From assembly GCA_022036555.1 (NCBI GenBank), contig CM039129.1:25656553-25720552 (forward strand): a DNA stretch of 64,000 bases. Reading direction: 5' to 3'. The notes below the pieces were generated by a model. The model was not told where the DNA came from and made no database searches. It worked only from the letters and a program-made list of their open reading frames with translations. Origin of the DNA: Microstegium vimineum (lineage: Eukaryota > Streptophyta > Magnoliopsida > Poales > Poaceae). Position numbers and translations under genes: made by a program. Positions 33,599-46,434 of the stretch are shown here, piece after piece (the stretch's first letter is position 1; each line of letters starts with the position of its first letter).

Positions 33599-34222
33599 GG
33601 AAGTGTCAAGAATCTTCGTGAGAAGATTCTTCCATGCACTAACGGATAAACATAGGAAGGCTCCCCCAGAATTTATATCGAGAAGTCATGCGGAATCTTT
33701 GCTAAGATCGCCATAAAAGTGTTGTAACAATGTTGGCTCGGTTATAGCAAGATCAGGGCCAGATGATGATAGCTCTAAAAGACAGGCCCATGCCGCACCT
33801 AGAGGTTCTTTCTCCTTTTGTGAGAAGTTGATGACCTCTTTTTGAAGACGAACAATGCGAGGATTAGGGAAGAAAGCTAGGCAGAATTTGGATTGTAACT
33901 TTTCCCATTCTCCGTTTACACCATCTACGTGGCGAACGTATCATCGTTTGGCTATTCCCGTCCAAGAGAACGGAAATAGCTTCCACTTAAGGGTATCTCG
34001 CCTCATCCCTTGGATGTTGACACATGAACACAATTGTTCAAATTCACGTAGGTGAGTGTATGGATCTTCATCTTCGTACCCAGAGAAAGATTGTTCCTGA
34101 ACTTTAGCTATGAAGCTAGGGCGAAACTCATAGCTAACTGAAAGGATGGGATGTGCTGATGGTGGTGGTTCCAAACTATGGCCCTTTGGAAAAGCAAGGT
34201 GAGAGATGGATGGTTCGTTCAT
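33599..34222 (-). pseudogene. gag N-terminal part of element D
   Basis: From the ATG at 34222 (MNEPSISHLAFPKG). Contains the gag motifs YTHLREFEQLCSC and WKLFPFSWTGIAK, equivalent to WKLFPYSLTGRAKHWY in E. A stop at 33941 stands where Trp is expected, and further stops follow before the C insertion. Together with 19248-20737 it makes one gag-protease gene without RT or integrase. Confidence 0.7.
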
Positions 34223-34296
34223 GGTGTATATGAAAAGGATAAAATGAAAAGAAAGATAAAACAAGGATAGTAGGACCAAAGGGTTCTAGTTAAAAG

Positions 34297-34329
34297 CTAT
34301 CGTTCCTCGGCAACGGCACCAGAAATGCT
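34297..34329 (-). other. Primer-binding-like site of element D
   Basis: The minus strand after the LTR reads AGCATTTCTGGTGCCGTTGC then CGAGGA, the same type as AGCTTTCTGGCGCCGTTGCC in E. Confidence 0.65.
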
Positions 34330-35826
34330 TGTTGGTATTTCTTATGACTATTGGATAAATCCGCAAGCGCACAAATTATACCGATGTAGCACTTCACCTG
34401 GAGTATTCCAGGTATCGTATTTTCCTCAGGGAATGATAGTGATCTAACTAGGATTAAAGATATGTCCTATGATGGATCAAGGGACATTATGATAACTGGG
34501 TTGAGAGGTTCGATAAAGCAAGAACTCTAACAAGGGGTAGCTGGTTATACTGTCCTTATCAGCCCTTCTCTTGCAGGAGGTGACGGGATAGATCAGAAAG
34601 AGGGTAAAACTCTAACCGGACCGCGCCGTCACGTTGTATTGAAGCCTTCCTTTTAAGAACTTATCTTACACACGTGGTGGAGTACGAGGACTAGATAGGG
34701 CTGTCACTACCTACTAGCATCCACAAACAATCCGCGCGATAAGCGGTTTACAAAGGCAAGATCTAGTCTAGACACCACGTCTACACTATTCTTACTACTT
34801 TAACCCTTTCATAAGATTAAAGCACTTTACTTAGAGCAAAGCGATGATCAAGCATGAAACGTTGTAAAACAACTAAACCAAATTTAGAGTACTGAATACT
34901 ATAAAGAACTCAGACGAAGTCACTTACAAGTACTAAACTTACAAGTGACTCGCATCCACTGAGGAACAACTCGGAGAAGACGCTAGACAGGCCCGGCTCT
35001 CATCCAGGCTCTCGTCACTCTCCTCCAACTAGCATAGCACTACTACAGAGCTCCGCTAAGGTACTAAGGAGTAGTTTCTCCAATGAGGCATGAATGAGAA
35101 GGGACCTCTAGGGGTCTATTTATAGCTAGAGGTAGAGTAGGGGCTACTCCGGTGCCACGTCAGCGATCCGCTTCACCTTCATCAAGCACCGTTGGATCCA
35201 ACCAACTTCAGAACCGCCTAAGGATCAAGGGTGTTGATGTGGGGAGTGGGTAAGTCGGTTGGGGAGGTGAAACCACCATGTGGTGGTTCGGTCGAACCCC
35301 TAACTGGCCTGTAGGCCCTCCTGGACCTTCTAGAAGATGGCCCATTGATCAGGGGCTAAGTGGGGGCCTGGTGGGCCCGACCTATGGTTCGGCCGAACAT
35401 GAGTTGTGGCCTTTAGCCTCCAACTTTCGTGTGGAGCATGACCCACATGTCATAGACACCTTGGCAATAGTTTTGTATTTTTCCGAGATAGTTTGTGGGC
35501 CCATGTATCCTCGTGCTTTTATCTAGAGCCGTTGAGAAGAAGCACATAGGAGATCCAAGGGTGGATCTTCACTCTAGAGGGTGTGCTTGGATCATGGAGG
35601 CTTGGGAGGCTTAGGGGCCCAACCGGGTGGTCGGTCGACCCCCTAAGTGGGCCCACTAGCTCCCAAAAGTCCCCATTTGTCATTACCTACACTCAAATAG
35701 TCATGGAACATGTGGAACTATTTATTGGGTAAATTATGTTCATGTTATTCTTGTTTTCCTTTGAATATGAGGATGTTGACGGTGTTTTGATGGTGATAAA
35801 ATAGCTCATAATTACCGTCAATAACA
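34330..35826 (-). repeat. 5' LTR of element D (about 1497 bp)
   Basis: Contains several copies of a GTGGTTCGGTCGAACCCC / GGTGGTCGGTCGACCCCC phrase (35277, 35386, 35620), a motif also seen in region 61220-61890. The short ORF at 35278-35526 inside it looks spurious. Confidence 0.7.
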
Positions 35827-35874
35827 ACCTTGGCTAGTGGATGGAGAAGAGGCATCATTTTCCTTAGTGAGATG

Positions 35875-37666
35875 CTAGTTGCTCTCCCAAAGAAGGTTGT
35901 ATTGCCCCGAAAGGTATTGATGCTTTTCAACTAAGCCACAATGCTTTTGCTTGAGTTCACTATAATCCTTCTTAGTGAGAGCATGAGCTTCTTTTTCCTT
36001 GGCCAAAGCCTTGGTCAAAGAGCTCACCTCACTCCTCTCTAATGCAAGAGCTTCCTCACTAGCAATATAAAGATCCTCTTGTTTAATAAGAGTCTTTTCT
36101 CTAGATGCTAGCTCAACCTTGGTTGCCTCTAATTCACCCATTAGATTAGCAATGAAGATTTTGGTCATATCATCCATATTTTTAGTTATTTCATTGATTT
36201 CTTCATCACTAGAGTATCACTAGAATCACTACTAGAGATGTCTTTGGGGGGAGGAGTTATGGGTTTCGGTTTTGGTTTTACCTTCTCACCCTTTGCCATG
36301 AGACAAATGTGAGGGGAGCATTCATCATCATCGGACATGTTGTTGAAGAGCCTTGGTGAAGTGGATGGCTTGTGAATAGCGATGGTGCCATCTCTTCACC
36401 TTCACTTGAAGTCTCTTCCGTTGAGTCCCACTCATGCCCAATGTGTGCTTCACCCACATATCTCTTTCCTTTCTTGTAGTCACCCTTGTCTTATCTCTTT
36501 CCTTTGCCAAACTTGTTATCTTTCTTTTCATTTGGGCAATCGGCAATGAAGTGCTCGGTGCTAACACAATTGTAGCAAGTTCTTGATTTCTTGTTTGTGA
36601 ACTTTCTTCTCATGAGCTTGTACCCATTCTTCTTTAGGCCCTTGTTGAATCTTCTCATGAATAAGGTCATCTCATCTATGTTCTCGGCTTTCTCATCTTC
36701 ACTTTCACCATCACTTGATTTTGAAGCTTTGGGCTTATGCTTGATGGCTTTAGTTGCTTGTGCTTTGCTTGAGGAAGCTTGCTTGCTTTTTTTAGGATAG
36801 CTAGGGGCTAATCTCCTTGAGCTCTTGTTTGCCTTGAGAGCTACTTCCTTGATCTTCATCCCTTCCAACCTTGCTTGCATCTCACCAAGCTTCTTCCTCT
36901 CAAGTGCTTCTTCTCTTTGCAAATCAAATATGATTATTCTTCCAAGCACATCACTTGGTGTGAAGTTCTCAAACTTCTTCTTGTCTCTAATCAATGTTAC
37001 CACTGTCTCATTCCTTGGAGAATAGGCTTCGAGCATGATCTTGACAACCTTGTGGTCATTGACCTCTTCACCACCAAGTCCTCTAATCTTTCCATCTATC
37101 ACCATGAACCTATCAAACATCTCTTGTGGCCCTTCACCTTCATTGATCACAAACCGGTTGAGCTTGGCCATGTATAGATCAATCTTGTACTTCCTTACTT
37201 TGCTTACACCTTCATGTGCAAGGTACCAGGTGTCCCATATCTCCGTGGCAACCTCCAAGCCCATCACCTTGTTGTACTCATCACCATCCAATGCACTTAG
37301 CAACACACTAATTGTGTGTGCATTGAGTTGTATGCAGTGAAGCTCGGTGGTGGTGGGGCTTGTAGGATCCACTGGAGGCTCACAACCTATATGGACAATC
37401 TCCCAAGCACCAGGGTGAAGACCTACAAGATAAGCTTTCATCAAGTGTTTCCACTTGGCAAAGTTAGTCCCATCAAAATGAGGCAACTTGCCCGCGGGAC
37501 CATGAAAGAGAGGTTTATGCTCATGGTTAGAAATAGAGGAATAGTTGAAGGATACGGCGGAGTATTTCTTGCTGTCCTTAACCTTCTTTTTCTTCTCATC
37601 CTTCTTCTCAATCTTGGAGGATCGATATGACACATCATCATCACCGTCGGAGCTACTAGATTCAAC
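35875..37666 (-). pseudogene. gag: gag of element G, main piece with zinc knuckle
   Basis: The ORF from 37633 down to TAA at 36491 holds the Copia gag core (FDGTNFAKWKHLMKAYL, EIWDTWYLAHEGVSKVRKYK), a basic linker and the CCHC knuckle CYNCVSTEHFIADC. Residues upstream of 37633 (acidic Ser/Asp block) continue the frame to 37666, the edge of solo LTR H. After the 36491 stop the family-typical tail goes on with further stops. A coiled-coil segment lies at 36177-35875 (MDDMTKIFIANLMGELEATK and following heptads). Gag in sireviruses is long and has such coiled coils. D is inserted just after the segment ending LLWESN. Confidence 0.82.
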
Positions 37667-38908
37667 TGTTGGGAATATGCCCTAGAGCTAATCATGTAGA
37701 TGATTATATTCCGATTGTATCCATGATTAATAAAGTGTTCTTTGAATATCCATTATAGACAACTAGTATTGATTGACAATTATGTGAATTGTTTGTGGAA
37801 CTCAATTACCTGAATGGTTATTCTAATAGTAGTCCCTGGTCGGCATTCTTGTAAGAGCACACTTGAATATTAGACCAGCACATGTATTAGTTGATGGCTA
37901 TGTTTCACAAGTCATAGACATAGAGATGTCAAACTAATAATGTGGGCACATGTGAGACATGTAGGCTGGACTGACCCAACAAGAGAAAGTCTCTATTCAT
38001 GTCATGTATGTTATGTCCTTAGACCTGAGATTGTGGTATGTACTCAAGATGTGAAACGATCTACTTAGAGACTATTAAACGCTACTCCGTTATTGGGTAG
38101 TTATAAAGGTGGTCCTTGGGTGGTTGGGAAACATGCTATGAGACATAGACAATCAAGATGGAATTTGCCCCTCTCTTCGTGAGAGAGATATCACTAGATC
38201 ACTCATGTGATTGGATCAACAAATGCATGGCCATGCTTGGGTTAAGTGTTAACCCACGAGTTGAACCATATATCGAGTGGCGAAGGGAATAACTTGTACA
38301 TGGTCATAGTGGTTCGTCTGATATGATCATAGCGTATACATAGGAGTTGACACGTCTTGCTAGAGGCCGCTATCAACTATTGGTCGAGTAAGAGTACTTG
38401 GGCCATGTCTATGTATGCGTGAGCCCATAGGGTCGCACGCTTAAGGGGTTGGAAGCCTAATTCGGGTTGGACCCGAATTAGACTAGGTTTAGGGTTTCTA
38501 ATGGGCCTCCACTGTGGGAGCTCATTAGGACGCCTATATAAGCAAGGGGTGGGCGCGGGGCGAATTTAATCCACGCCTTTTGGCAGCCGCCGTCGCCTCC
38601 CCACGCTCGCGCCTTTTGCTCCTCGCGGACCTAGCAGTCCGGAGGCGCAACGCTTCCTCCCTGCACGTGTGGGATTCCTCGGAGGTGCTGCATCTGGAGC
38701 ACAAGGATGAACCGCATGAAGGGGACGTTGAGACGGACGACCACGCAACTGCACTGCCTGCTGCAACGCGCACGACTACATCAAGTCGTCTTCCGCTGCA
38801 CCTGCGCGTCTAGTGGTAATCCCGTAACCTGTAACTAGCAGTAGATCCTGGTTTATGAGGTCGAAAAGTTTTGTTTTCCGGCTAGCGTAGCAACCTCGTA
38901 TTCCTACA
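37667..38908 (+). mobile_element. Solo LTR H (Angela/BARE-like Copia type)
   Basis: 1242 bp, TGTTGGGAATATGCCCTAG ... GTATTCCTACA, with perfect flanking TCAAC (37662-37666 and 38909-38913). A single LTR between matching duplications means LTR-LTR recombination removed the rest. A TATATAAG box is at about 38535. The short ORFs at 38534-38813 are not credible genes. Confidence 0.9.
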
Positions 38909-38933
38909 TCAACCTCCACTTGAGAGGCTTGCT
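38909..38933 (-). pseudogene. 25-bp piece of G gag between two solo LTRs
   Basis: Read on the minus strand it joins the pieces on both sides in frame (Ala-Ser-Gln-Val-Glu then the acidic Ser block), once one copy of each duplication is ignored. Confidence 0.75.
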
Positions 38934-39632
38934 TGTGACGGAACCGCCCAGATTATAAGAGATCAAGTGCTAAAGTAGCTGACTTAGCTACCACTTAAAA
39001 CACTTGAGCCCATATAATCCCGGTAGTCCGGAAATCTCGAAGGATTTCTAACATCAACTCAGGATCGCGTACATTCAGGGATACACATTCGAACGAGCCA
39101 CAAATCAACCGAAAATACTTAACGTACGAAATAAAGTTATTACAACACCTTGTTCCAAATAGAAGTAGTACTTACGCCACAACATCTGTGGCCAAATACA
39201 ACATTGTTTGAAACTGAACTGGAAGTTTTAAAAGACAGGGGTGCCCATGATGTCATGTCCGACAATAGCAAAAGATGAGCTTGTAGAAGACCTTGCCCAA
39301 GGCCTACTCCTCTTCTCCTTCATCGAGCGGTGGTCGAGGTCGAGGGGTGGTGCTCGGCCTGTCTCGATTCTGATTTCCTTTTCCATTTTCTTTTATTTGA
39401 TAAAACTAAGCAGGGTAACTAAACATGAAGCAAACCCTACTTTACTCTAAGCATAGCAAGGTTTAACTAAACAGGTTAATCACAATATTAAGCACAAAAC
39501 ACCTATTCAATTCTAGTTTCAAACATATAAACACACACATGAAATGGTAGCATATGCAAACATGAATGCAATGAAATGATGTGCTTAGTGGCTAATGATG
39601 ATCCAAATGCAAGCTTGACACAGGGTGTCACA
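38934..39632 (-). mobile_element. Solo LTR I (Gypsy-like)
   Basis: 699 bp with termini TGTGAC/GTCACA and perfect flanking TTGCT (38929-38933 and 39633-39637). The minus-strand start TGTGACACCC resembles chromovirus LTRs, but orientation and family are uncertain. Confidence 0.82.
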
Positions 39633-39713
39633 TTGCTCTTTGCTCTTCTTGAGCTCCTCCTCCTTAGCCTTGAGCTCCTTCTTCAATCTTCTCACTTCTT
39701 GCCTATGGAGCTT
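39633..39713 (-). pseudogene. Coiled-coil piece of G gag between I and E
   Basis: The minus strand encodes a Lys/Glu-rich heptad segment (RLKKELKAKEEELKKS) that continues the 59973-60205 piece in frame across E. AGCTT at 39709-39713 is the left duplication of E. Confidence 0.78.
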
Positions 39714-40929
39714 TGTTGACGGTCCTTAAGTACCAAATCCAACCGTCAACTAAACAAGGAAAATGATCTATATGAAACCAACATCTAGATATAGGGGGTT
39801 TACTAATGAAATTCCACAAGTTTTGGTGAAATTCCACAACATCTAGATTCACATGTCATGTTTACATAGAGATAATTATCAACCGCACACTTTTCTATAC
39901 TCTAGAAGGTACCAGAAGACACGAGAACGAATGGGAGACGGATCGGGCCCGGAGTCAGGGCGCCCGCCCTGAGCCAGCAACCAATCAGGCTCAAGTTCAC
40001 GGATCGTGCTCCACTGCCTTTGAGGATGAATCTAAACCCTTCATATAGGTCGGTTTGATCCAACGGCCCACGTTCATTTGAGGACGCTATATAAGCAATG
40101 CCCATGACCCCCTGAGGGAGGACCCCATTATCATAATTCATAGAGAGAGCAAAAGCTAGGGTTTGGAGATGAGTGGTCTCCCTCCAATGGACATTCTCTC
40201 TTCTCTAAACTAGAATAGATATAGATAGTAGAGAGATGGAGAGCGAGGGAAGATTAAAGGAGATGCCAGCCTATCGGTGCCTCCTCCGGTTGTACTTCGA
40301 CATGATAAAGCCCTAATCAAGCTTGCTCCTGAGATCACTCTGGTCATCTACTTCTTATTTCATTGAGTAAATACTATGCTTCGGGTTTGCAACTCTTTCG
40401 AGTACTTTAATCTATATGACCCTATAGGTTAGAGGAGTAGTATAGGTGTAAGCGCGGTGCTTAGACCTAGATTACTTGTGAATGTCTCCTACATTCCGGA
40501 CCCGTGGGTGTAGCGCGGAAGTGACAGTTCTGTTGTTACCTTTGTATCCCACATCCCGTTTGTTTGACTCGCAGGACTGGCATACCTATGGTTAAGCATC
40601 CTCGGTGGTGTCTCTTTTCACGTGGTACGTCCCTAGATATAGATATATCTCCTTGAGATTAGAAGTAGAGAAGCCCTAATTATCCTCTCTATTCTCCTAT
40701 TATCGCCCCTACATTAGATTGTTCTTCATTACCTCTAACCTTGTTTTCACCTTATCTTGTTCTTACCATATACTTTATTTTCACCCACTTATCTTTTTTG
40801 GTTAAGTTAGAGCGTAGTTGATTCTCCCCTTTCCGTGTGGATTCGATATTCAAAACCCTTCCTGGGTGAAAGCTACAACGATATCCGTGCGCTTGCGGAT
40901 TTATCTGTGTGCGTATAAAATACCCAACA
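39714..40929 (+). repeat. 5' LTR of element E (1216 bp)
   Basis: TGTTGACGGTCC ... AAAATACCCAACA. Near its start GTTGACGG and CCGTCAAC form an inverted repeat (39715-39752). A TATATAAGC box is at about 40090. Confidence 0.92.
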
Positions 40930-40959
40930 AGCTTTCTGGCGCCGTTGCCGGGGAAACGG
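40930..40959 (+). other. Primer-binding-like site of element E
   Basis: AGCTTTCTGGCGCCGTTGCC then GGGGAAACGG follows the LTR directly; a common type in plant Gypsy elements. Confidence 0.7.
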
Positions 40960-41137
40960 TTGCTGAGTTAACTATGAACTAGCTTAATCATTATTTCTAA
41001 AATAAAAAAAATCTATCTTTATCTTTCCTTATTTTATCCTTTTCCTCTATCCTTTACTTTTATTCTTTACCTCATCTATGCTATTCTTTCTTCTTACCTA
41101 TTTCTTGATCTCTTGTCTAACATTCCTATCTATCAAT

Positions 41138-42470
41138 ATGGTAGACTCACGGGCACATACCTGAAACCACCAGAATCTTCAAAGCCTATCATGACATCTA
41201 GTTTTGAGATAAGCCCAAAATACATAGAATTTCTTTAAAAACAACCTTTCTCGGGAGAAGATGAAGAAACCCCATACACACACCTAGAAGAGTTGGACGA
41301 ATTTGTGACCTCCTTCGCATAGAAGGCATGTCCGATGAGACCATTCAATGGAAGCTCTTTCCGTACTCCTTAACGGGAAGAGCTAAACATTGGTACAAAC
41401 TCAACATAGGAAGTGTTCAAGGAGATTGGAAGGTGCTATCCAATAATTTCCTTAGAAAATATTTTCCAATCACCAAAGAGGTTGATCTTCGGAATGAGAT
41501 TATTATTTTTAGACAACTAGAAGAAGAATCTCTCGATGAATCATGGGATCGCTTTATTGACCTTACTCTTACTGGCCCAAATCTTCGTATTCCATAACCT
41601 ATTCTTCTGCAACACTTTTTTATGGGCCTTAGTAGGAAAGATAAGGAATCCCTTAATACAACCTCTGGAGGAAATTTCCTTTGCCTGTCTGCTAGTAAAG
41701 CAAGGAATTTGATTGATATAATGAGTGGAAAGATTCCTTGCCCTACCATTCAGAAGCCAATCGCTGAGAAAGAAAAGGAATTAGTTCCTGGACAAGAAGA
41801 GGAGATTTCGATAGCCAAACCACAACCTTGCCAATCCCAAGATTTAGCTATCAATCCTAAACCATCAATACCCCAAAATTCTCCAAGAAAAGAAGAAATT
41901 CCAACCTTAGATCTTCCAAATGCTAATGGTTTAGACTTCTAGTTTCATAAGAGACCTTCAAGCGGAGATAATTCAATTTTTTGCAAGAAGTGTTCTCTTA
42001 AAGAGTATCCTGGTTCCTACTACGAAGAAGTCGAGAATGGCATGACAAGTAATGCCATAGAAGGAGAGCTAAGCCAAAAAGAAAAATCTATCTTCTTCCC
42101 TACTATGTCCACAAATCATGAACCCATCTCTAAACCCATCCTTGACCTCGTAGATTCCTCCTATCACCTTTCTTCCCAGTCTCATGATGATCCTAGAAAT
42201 TCACCAAGACAACCAGAGCATAGGAGTCATGAAGACCATGAGGATGACCAAGAGATGCTACGACAATGGTTGGAATGTGTAGAATGGATAGAGAAGGAAG
42301 AAGCCTTAATGGATTCCAACCTTGGCTCAATTTCAAATGGTGAGCCTTTAACTCTCTTTGAAGATGAGATTCATCCATCTATGGAAGAGAACCTAGATGA
42401 GACCAATCTAGGTGAAATTCCGAACATTCAGATTGGAGACGAAGACGACATCAATGAGCATGGGATTTAA
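41138..42470 (+). pseudogene. gag remnant of element E
   Basis: A possible start ATG at 41138 is soon out of frame. The main frame runs from at least 41328 to TAA at 42468, with stops at 41595 and 41940. It carries the Gypsy gag motif WKLFPYSLTGRAKHWY, then LLQHFFMGLSRKDKESLNTT and SGGNFLCLSASKARNLID, then an acidic, low-complexity C-terminal part. The protease-like segment of D is missing here, and there is no RT or integrase. Confidence 0.72.
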
Positions 42471-45400
42471 CCCATAACCACTTCTTTAACTCCATGCTCA
42501 TATAAAACATCTCCCCAATCAGTTGGTCTCTACAATCTCACCACATTCGAGATCTCCAACCCCCTCTTCCTTTCTATTTATAAAAACTTTAAAAGGGCGG
42601 TTGTCGATGCATGTCTATAATAAATATTGTAGATCTCGTTGAGTTGATCTAGATATAGGTACACATAGGTTGGTGTTGGAGGGGAAACCACTTCACCAAC
42701 ATAATACTAATTTGATGGTTTCCCAAGGACAAGCTTAGCATCCTAAAATAAGCACTTACTAGATCATAACATGAGTTTCCATTTGTTTGCAATAATGCCT
42801 TATGTAATGAGCATAGAAATATAATTGAAAAAATATTCCTTCGGGTATTCTTGTCACTAAGCCTTTCAGGTTTGGAGCAAAAAGATCAAAGGGAAAACAA
42901 GCACAAGGTATGTCCAACTAATCATCATGCAACATTGAATTAAATTCATCCAAACTTGAATTTTTGCAAAATTCAAGCTTGGGGGAGTAACTTACATAAA
43001 AACATCCCTTGCCATATTGCTATCTTGGTTGTCCCTACCTTTTAAAGACATGCTCAATTTATTAAACACTAATCATTCTCTCCATATGAGTAGATCTCTA
43101 TAATGCCTTCATGCTACCTTTGTCTATCCTAGTAAGTGTTAGTTTGGAAGTACTGATCATGCTTCTATTGGCTTTTAAATTAAGCGTGGTGCTTAGGTTG
43201 AATAGCCTTCCTTAATTTGATTAGACATGGAGTCTAGTTTGGTTATTGAACTAAAAAACTGCTTGTATAGACATTGGCATATTTTGTTGGACTAACCCCT
43301 GTAGGAAAAACTTTCAATATCAAAATGGGAAGTCCTAAGATAAACTCACACTGGAGATAAAGAGAGACACACATGAAGTTTGACGACGTGCACAAGGAAG
43401 ACATAACCCATTCATCATAGAGGGATGATCCATGGAACAAGAAGAAGAGTACCACAACAAGATATAATCAAAAGCACTCACTCCATGGAAGAGGTTGGGA
43501 AAAATTCCACCAAGCCCCCTTAAGACAAAGAACATCATGGGAATTCAAGACAGTGAAGGAGTACAACAAGGAGACAAAAGTACATGAAGAAGATGCACAA
43601 CCACTAAGAAAGGAAAGCTTCCATAAGGTGATACTGTACCATCACTCCTCAATAATCAAGGTAACATCTCAAGGTAAGTGAATATCACTTTTATAAGCTT
43701 CTCCTTGATTCTAGCATGCACATAAATAAAGAGACAAACATGTATGAGTTACAACTCCAATTAATCCAACCTGATTAATTCAACATGTCTATTCCTTTAA
43801 TCTTTGTTCGTAGTACAACTTTCTTGATCTCACTGTCTTAACCATATGAGCTAAAATGTTGCACATCCAATCTTTAGAAGATGATAGTCATAAAGAAAGA
43901 TATATACACAGATAGACTATCGTTCCATAGGTTGAGCAATCTGATCTGACAAATGTTTTTAATGCTATAATCGTGCTCATCTTCTACTATTATCACCCAT
44001 CAACTTTATCTTGCTCGCCATGCTTAAGGTTTGAGAAGAATAGACTTTTGGTTCTGTTGATGTTTTCCACCAATAGAGCCCATGCACTTGATCTCTACCT
44101 TGTCTCTACGAGCAGGACACATTTTGAGCAACATAAAGGAGTTTTCCAACTCCCAAATTCAACCAAGTGAAGGACCTGGATCTATGAGAACATACACATT
44201 GAGCAAGATGTTGCCAGCTTCCATACTCTTCACTTTGAACTACTGGGCAAACAAAAAAAACATGGGTGACACCGTATCAAGAGGAACAATTATCAAGGTC
44301 TCCGCCTGGAATCAAATGATGCACCTAAAGAATGAACACGGTAAGACATCTTGTTTAGAGGACTCAAAATACTGAACCCTCGTCGAGAGGTAAAATCGGT
44401 AGTTATCTATATTTATCTTTTCTACATTAGTTTCCTTTTTCCATCATTTGCATAATCATTTTCCTTTATCATATTTACTTTTCTGCATTAGCATTGCAAA
44501 TATTTGTTTGTTGCATGGCATCACTAAAATCGAAAGCCCCATGTGAGTAGACTTGTAGTTTAAAAACCCATAGGTATATTCGCTGTGGTGGTATAAAAAT
44601 AAAAATAAAATATGTTTTCATCTTATAATAAAAATATTAAAATATTGAGTTTATGATCCTGCTAAATAATGACATCCATTAGAGGAAGCTCGACATGATA
44701 AAAGCTAGAGATTTATGACTAACACTTAATCAGTTCCACAAGCTTTGTTGTCTATTTAAGCTTCACAGAAATCAAGGATCAAAGAAGAACAACAACCAGA
44801 GGACATCCTACCCACTATCAGAATACTCTGACAAGATAAGAACACCTCTGCTACCTATCAGTTACATCAGAAGAAATTAAGTCAAAATCTAGCTTGGGGG
44901 AGAGCACCCCCATACTCAGCTAAGTATTTCTACCTATCAGTTTTTATATCTATACTTTGATAAAAATAAAAAGATTCTTAATCATAGAAACCCAATAAAT
45001 ATTTTTCCGTTTATATGTATGTCTTTGCTAAGTTTAGAAGTTTGCTAATAAATAATAGGAGAGAATAAAATAAAATAGCTCTGCTAAAATGAACGTCAAT
45101 GATAAACTCTTAATATGGAAATGATGAATAGTTGTTCTGTCGTAATACCTTTCAAGTACCTAGTTTTCAAATTCGAACTCTCTCTCAAGTTTAGGCATAA
45201 CTGTTATGATTTGAACTTTGCTCTAAACCTGAACTTGTGGGAAGAGTACCTGATCTTAAGTCTAAGTCGTTGACGGATATGATATGGAAAGGTTTGAGTT
45301 GCTATTTATCTGTTCCTAGAGATACTAGAATTCTAGAGAATTTTATCTTTTGAAAACTTTAAAAATGCTGCATGATGAGTTCCTGTATGACGAGAGTTTA

Positions 45401-45538
45401 AATTCCTACCACAACCATATATACTTTCTTATTAGATTAGGAAACCACACATATTTACATACTGCTTATGAGCATTGAGGGTGGTCAAGTTGTGTGACCC
45501 TCGGGAACTTGTCAAGCGGTCTGAATCAAGATTCACTT

Positions 45539-45637
45539 ACACTACACCCACATACGCTACTTCTACCCTAGAAGTATGCACACATATACACTACACCCAC
45601 ATAAGTTGCTTCTATCTTAGAAGTACACATCCACATA
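45539..45637 (+). repeat. Two 49-bp tandem units
   Basis: ACACTACACCCACATA begins each unit at 45539 and 45588; each contains a short TTCTA...TAGAAGT inverted repeat. Confidence 0.65.
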
Positions 45638-46036
45638 TACCCACTCATTTCCATCTCCAGATCCACACACCAAAAATATTCTACTCCTAATCTGGGAGAG
45701 AATAGAAACACATAAATATTCTCCTATTCCTGTTTTATCCCTGTGAAATAAATGCTCCAGTAAGCGTTCGCTTTATCGCTCTACAAGGATGAATGCTCTT
45801 AAAAAAAGAGAGACAAGGGAATAAAAAGGGCAAATATCCGCCAACCTCGAAAAAATATATATAAAAAAAGTGAGAAGAGAGGTAAAAATGGGCAAGTGTC
45901 CGACAGTAGAATTAGGGGTACAAGATACCCATCATAAAAAAAATTATTTTTATCGAGCATCTCATTCCCTCTGAAAGGTTCCAAATACAAGAAAGGTATA
46001 TCCATCAAAGGGGAGCAAAAGTAGAATTAGACTTTT

Positions 46037-46093
46037 ACCACCATCATCATCATTACCATTACCATCATCACTACCACCATGATCATCACACAC
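46037..46093 (+). repeat. CAT/CAC-rich simple repeat
   Basis: Imperfect trinucleotide run (ACCACCATCATCATCATTACC and similar). Confidence 0.8.
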
Positions 46094-46434
46094 CATTCAT
46101 TCTCCACACATGCACATCTTGATTTGACTTATTGACATGTTCCTTTGGATCTGCGGTTTGACTATGCAACATATGTCTTGTAAGTATGTATTCGCTATCT
46201 CCCACCTATGAGCTCCAGATATTAGCCTATTAGAAGTAGGGTGAAAGAGAGAAGGCAATACCACGATGCCTTATACAACAAATACCAAATATTTGAGAGA
46301 AGGGCATACACCATCAATGCCTTGGTAAGGATCCAAAAATACCACAAAGGAGCGATTTGAGAGAATCATACAAGGAATCTCTGAGTTTTATTTTGAAAAT
46401 CTGCAAAAACATCGGAGCTATAGATGATCAAAGG

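Larger units (their letters stand above)
33599..35826 (-). mobile_element. Element D, 5' part: gag start, primer site and 5' LTR
   Basis: Right-hand side of D after the C insertion. The LTR at 34330-35826 begins on the minus strand with TGTTATTGACGG and ends ACCAACA. D lies in element G; ACCTT at 35827-35831 would be its right target duplication, with the left copy lost. Confidence 0.75.
42471..46434 (+). other. Long non-coding interior of element E
   Basis: About 4 kb without a credible ORF. The first part matches the untranslated region of D (42690-43300). Later parts hold two 49-bp tandem units, a CAT/CAC-rich stretch and AT-rich DNA. F is inserted at its end (AAAGG). Confidence 0.6.

Noticed and set aside
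35278..35526. 82-codon ORF in the LTR of D
   Set aside because: Trp/Pro/Gly-rich translation of the repeated TTCGGTCGAACC phrase; no support as a gene.
38534..38813. Small ORFs in solo LTR H
   Set aside because: Short, GC-driven, overlapping on both strands, inside an LTR; no recognisable domain.
42471..46434. Possible host gene in the long interior of E
   Set aside because: No long ORF, no consistent splice-joined coding, and the first part matches the untranslated region of element D.
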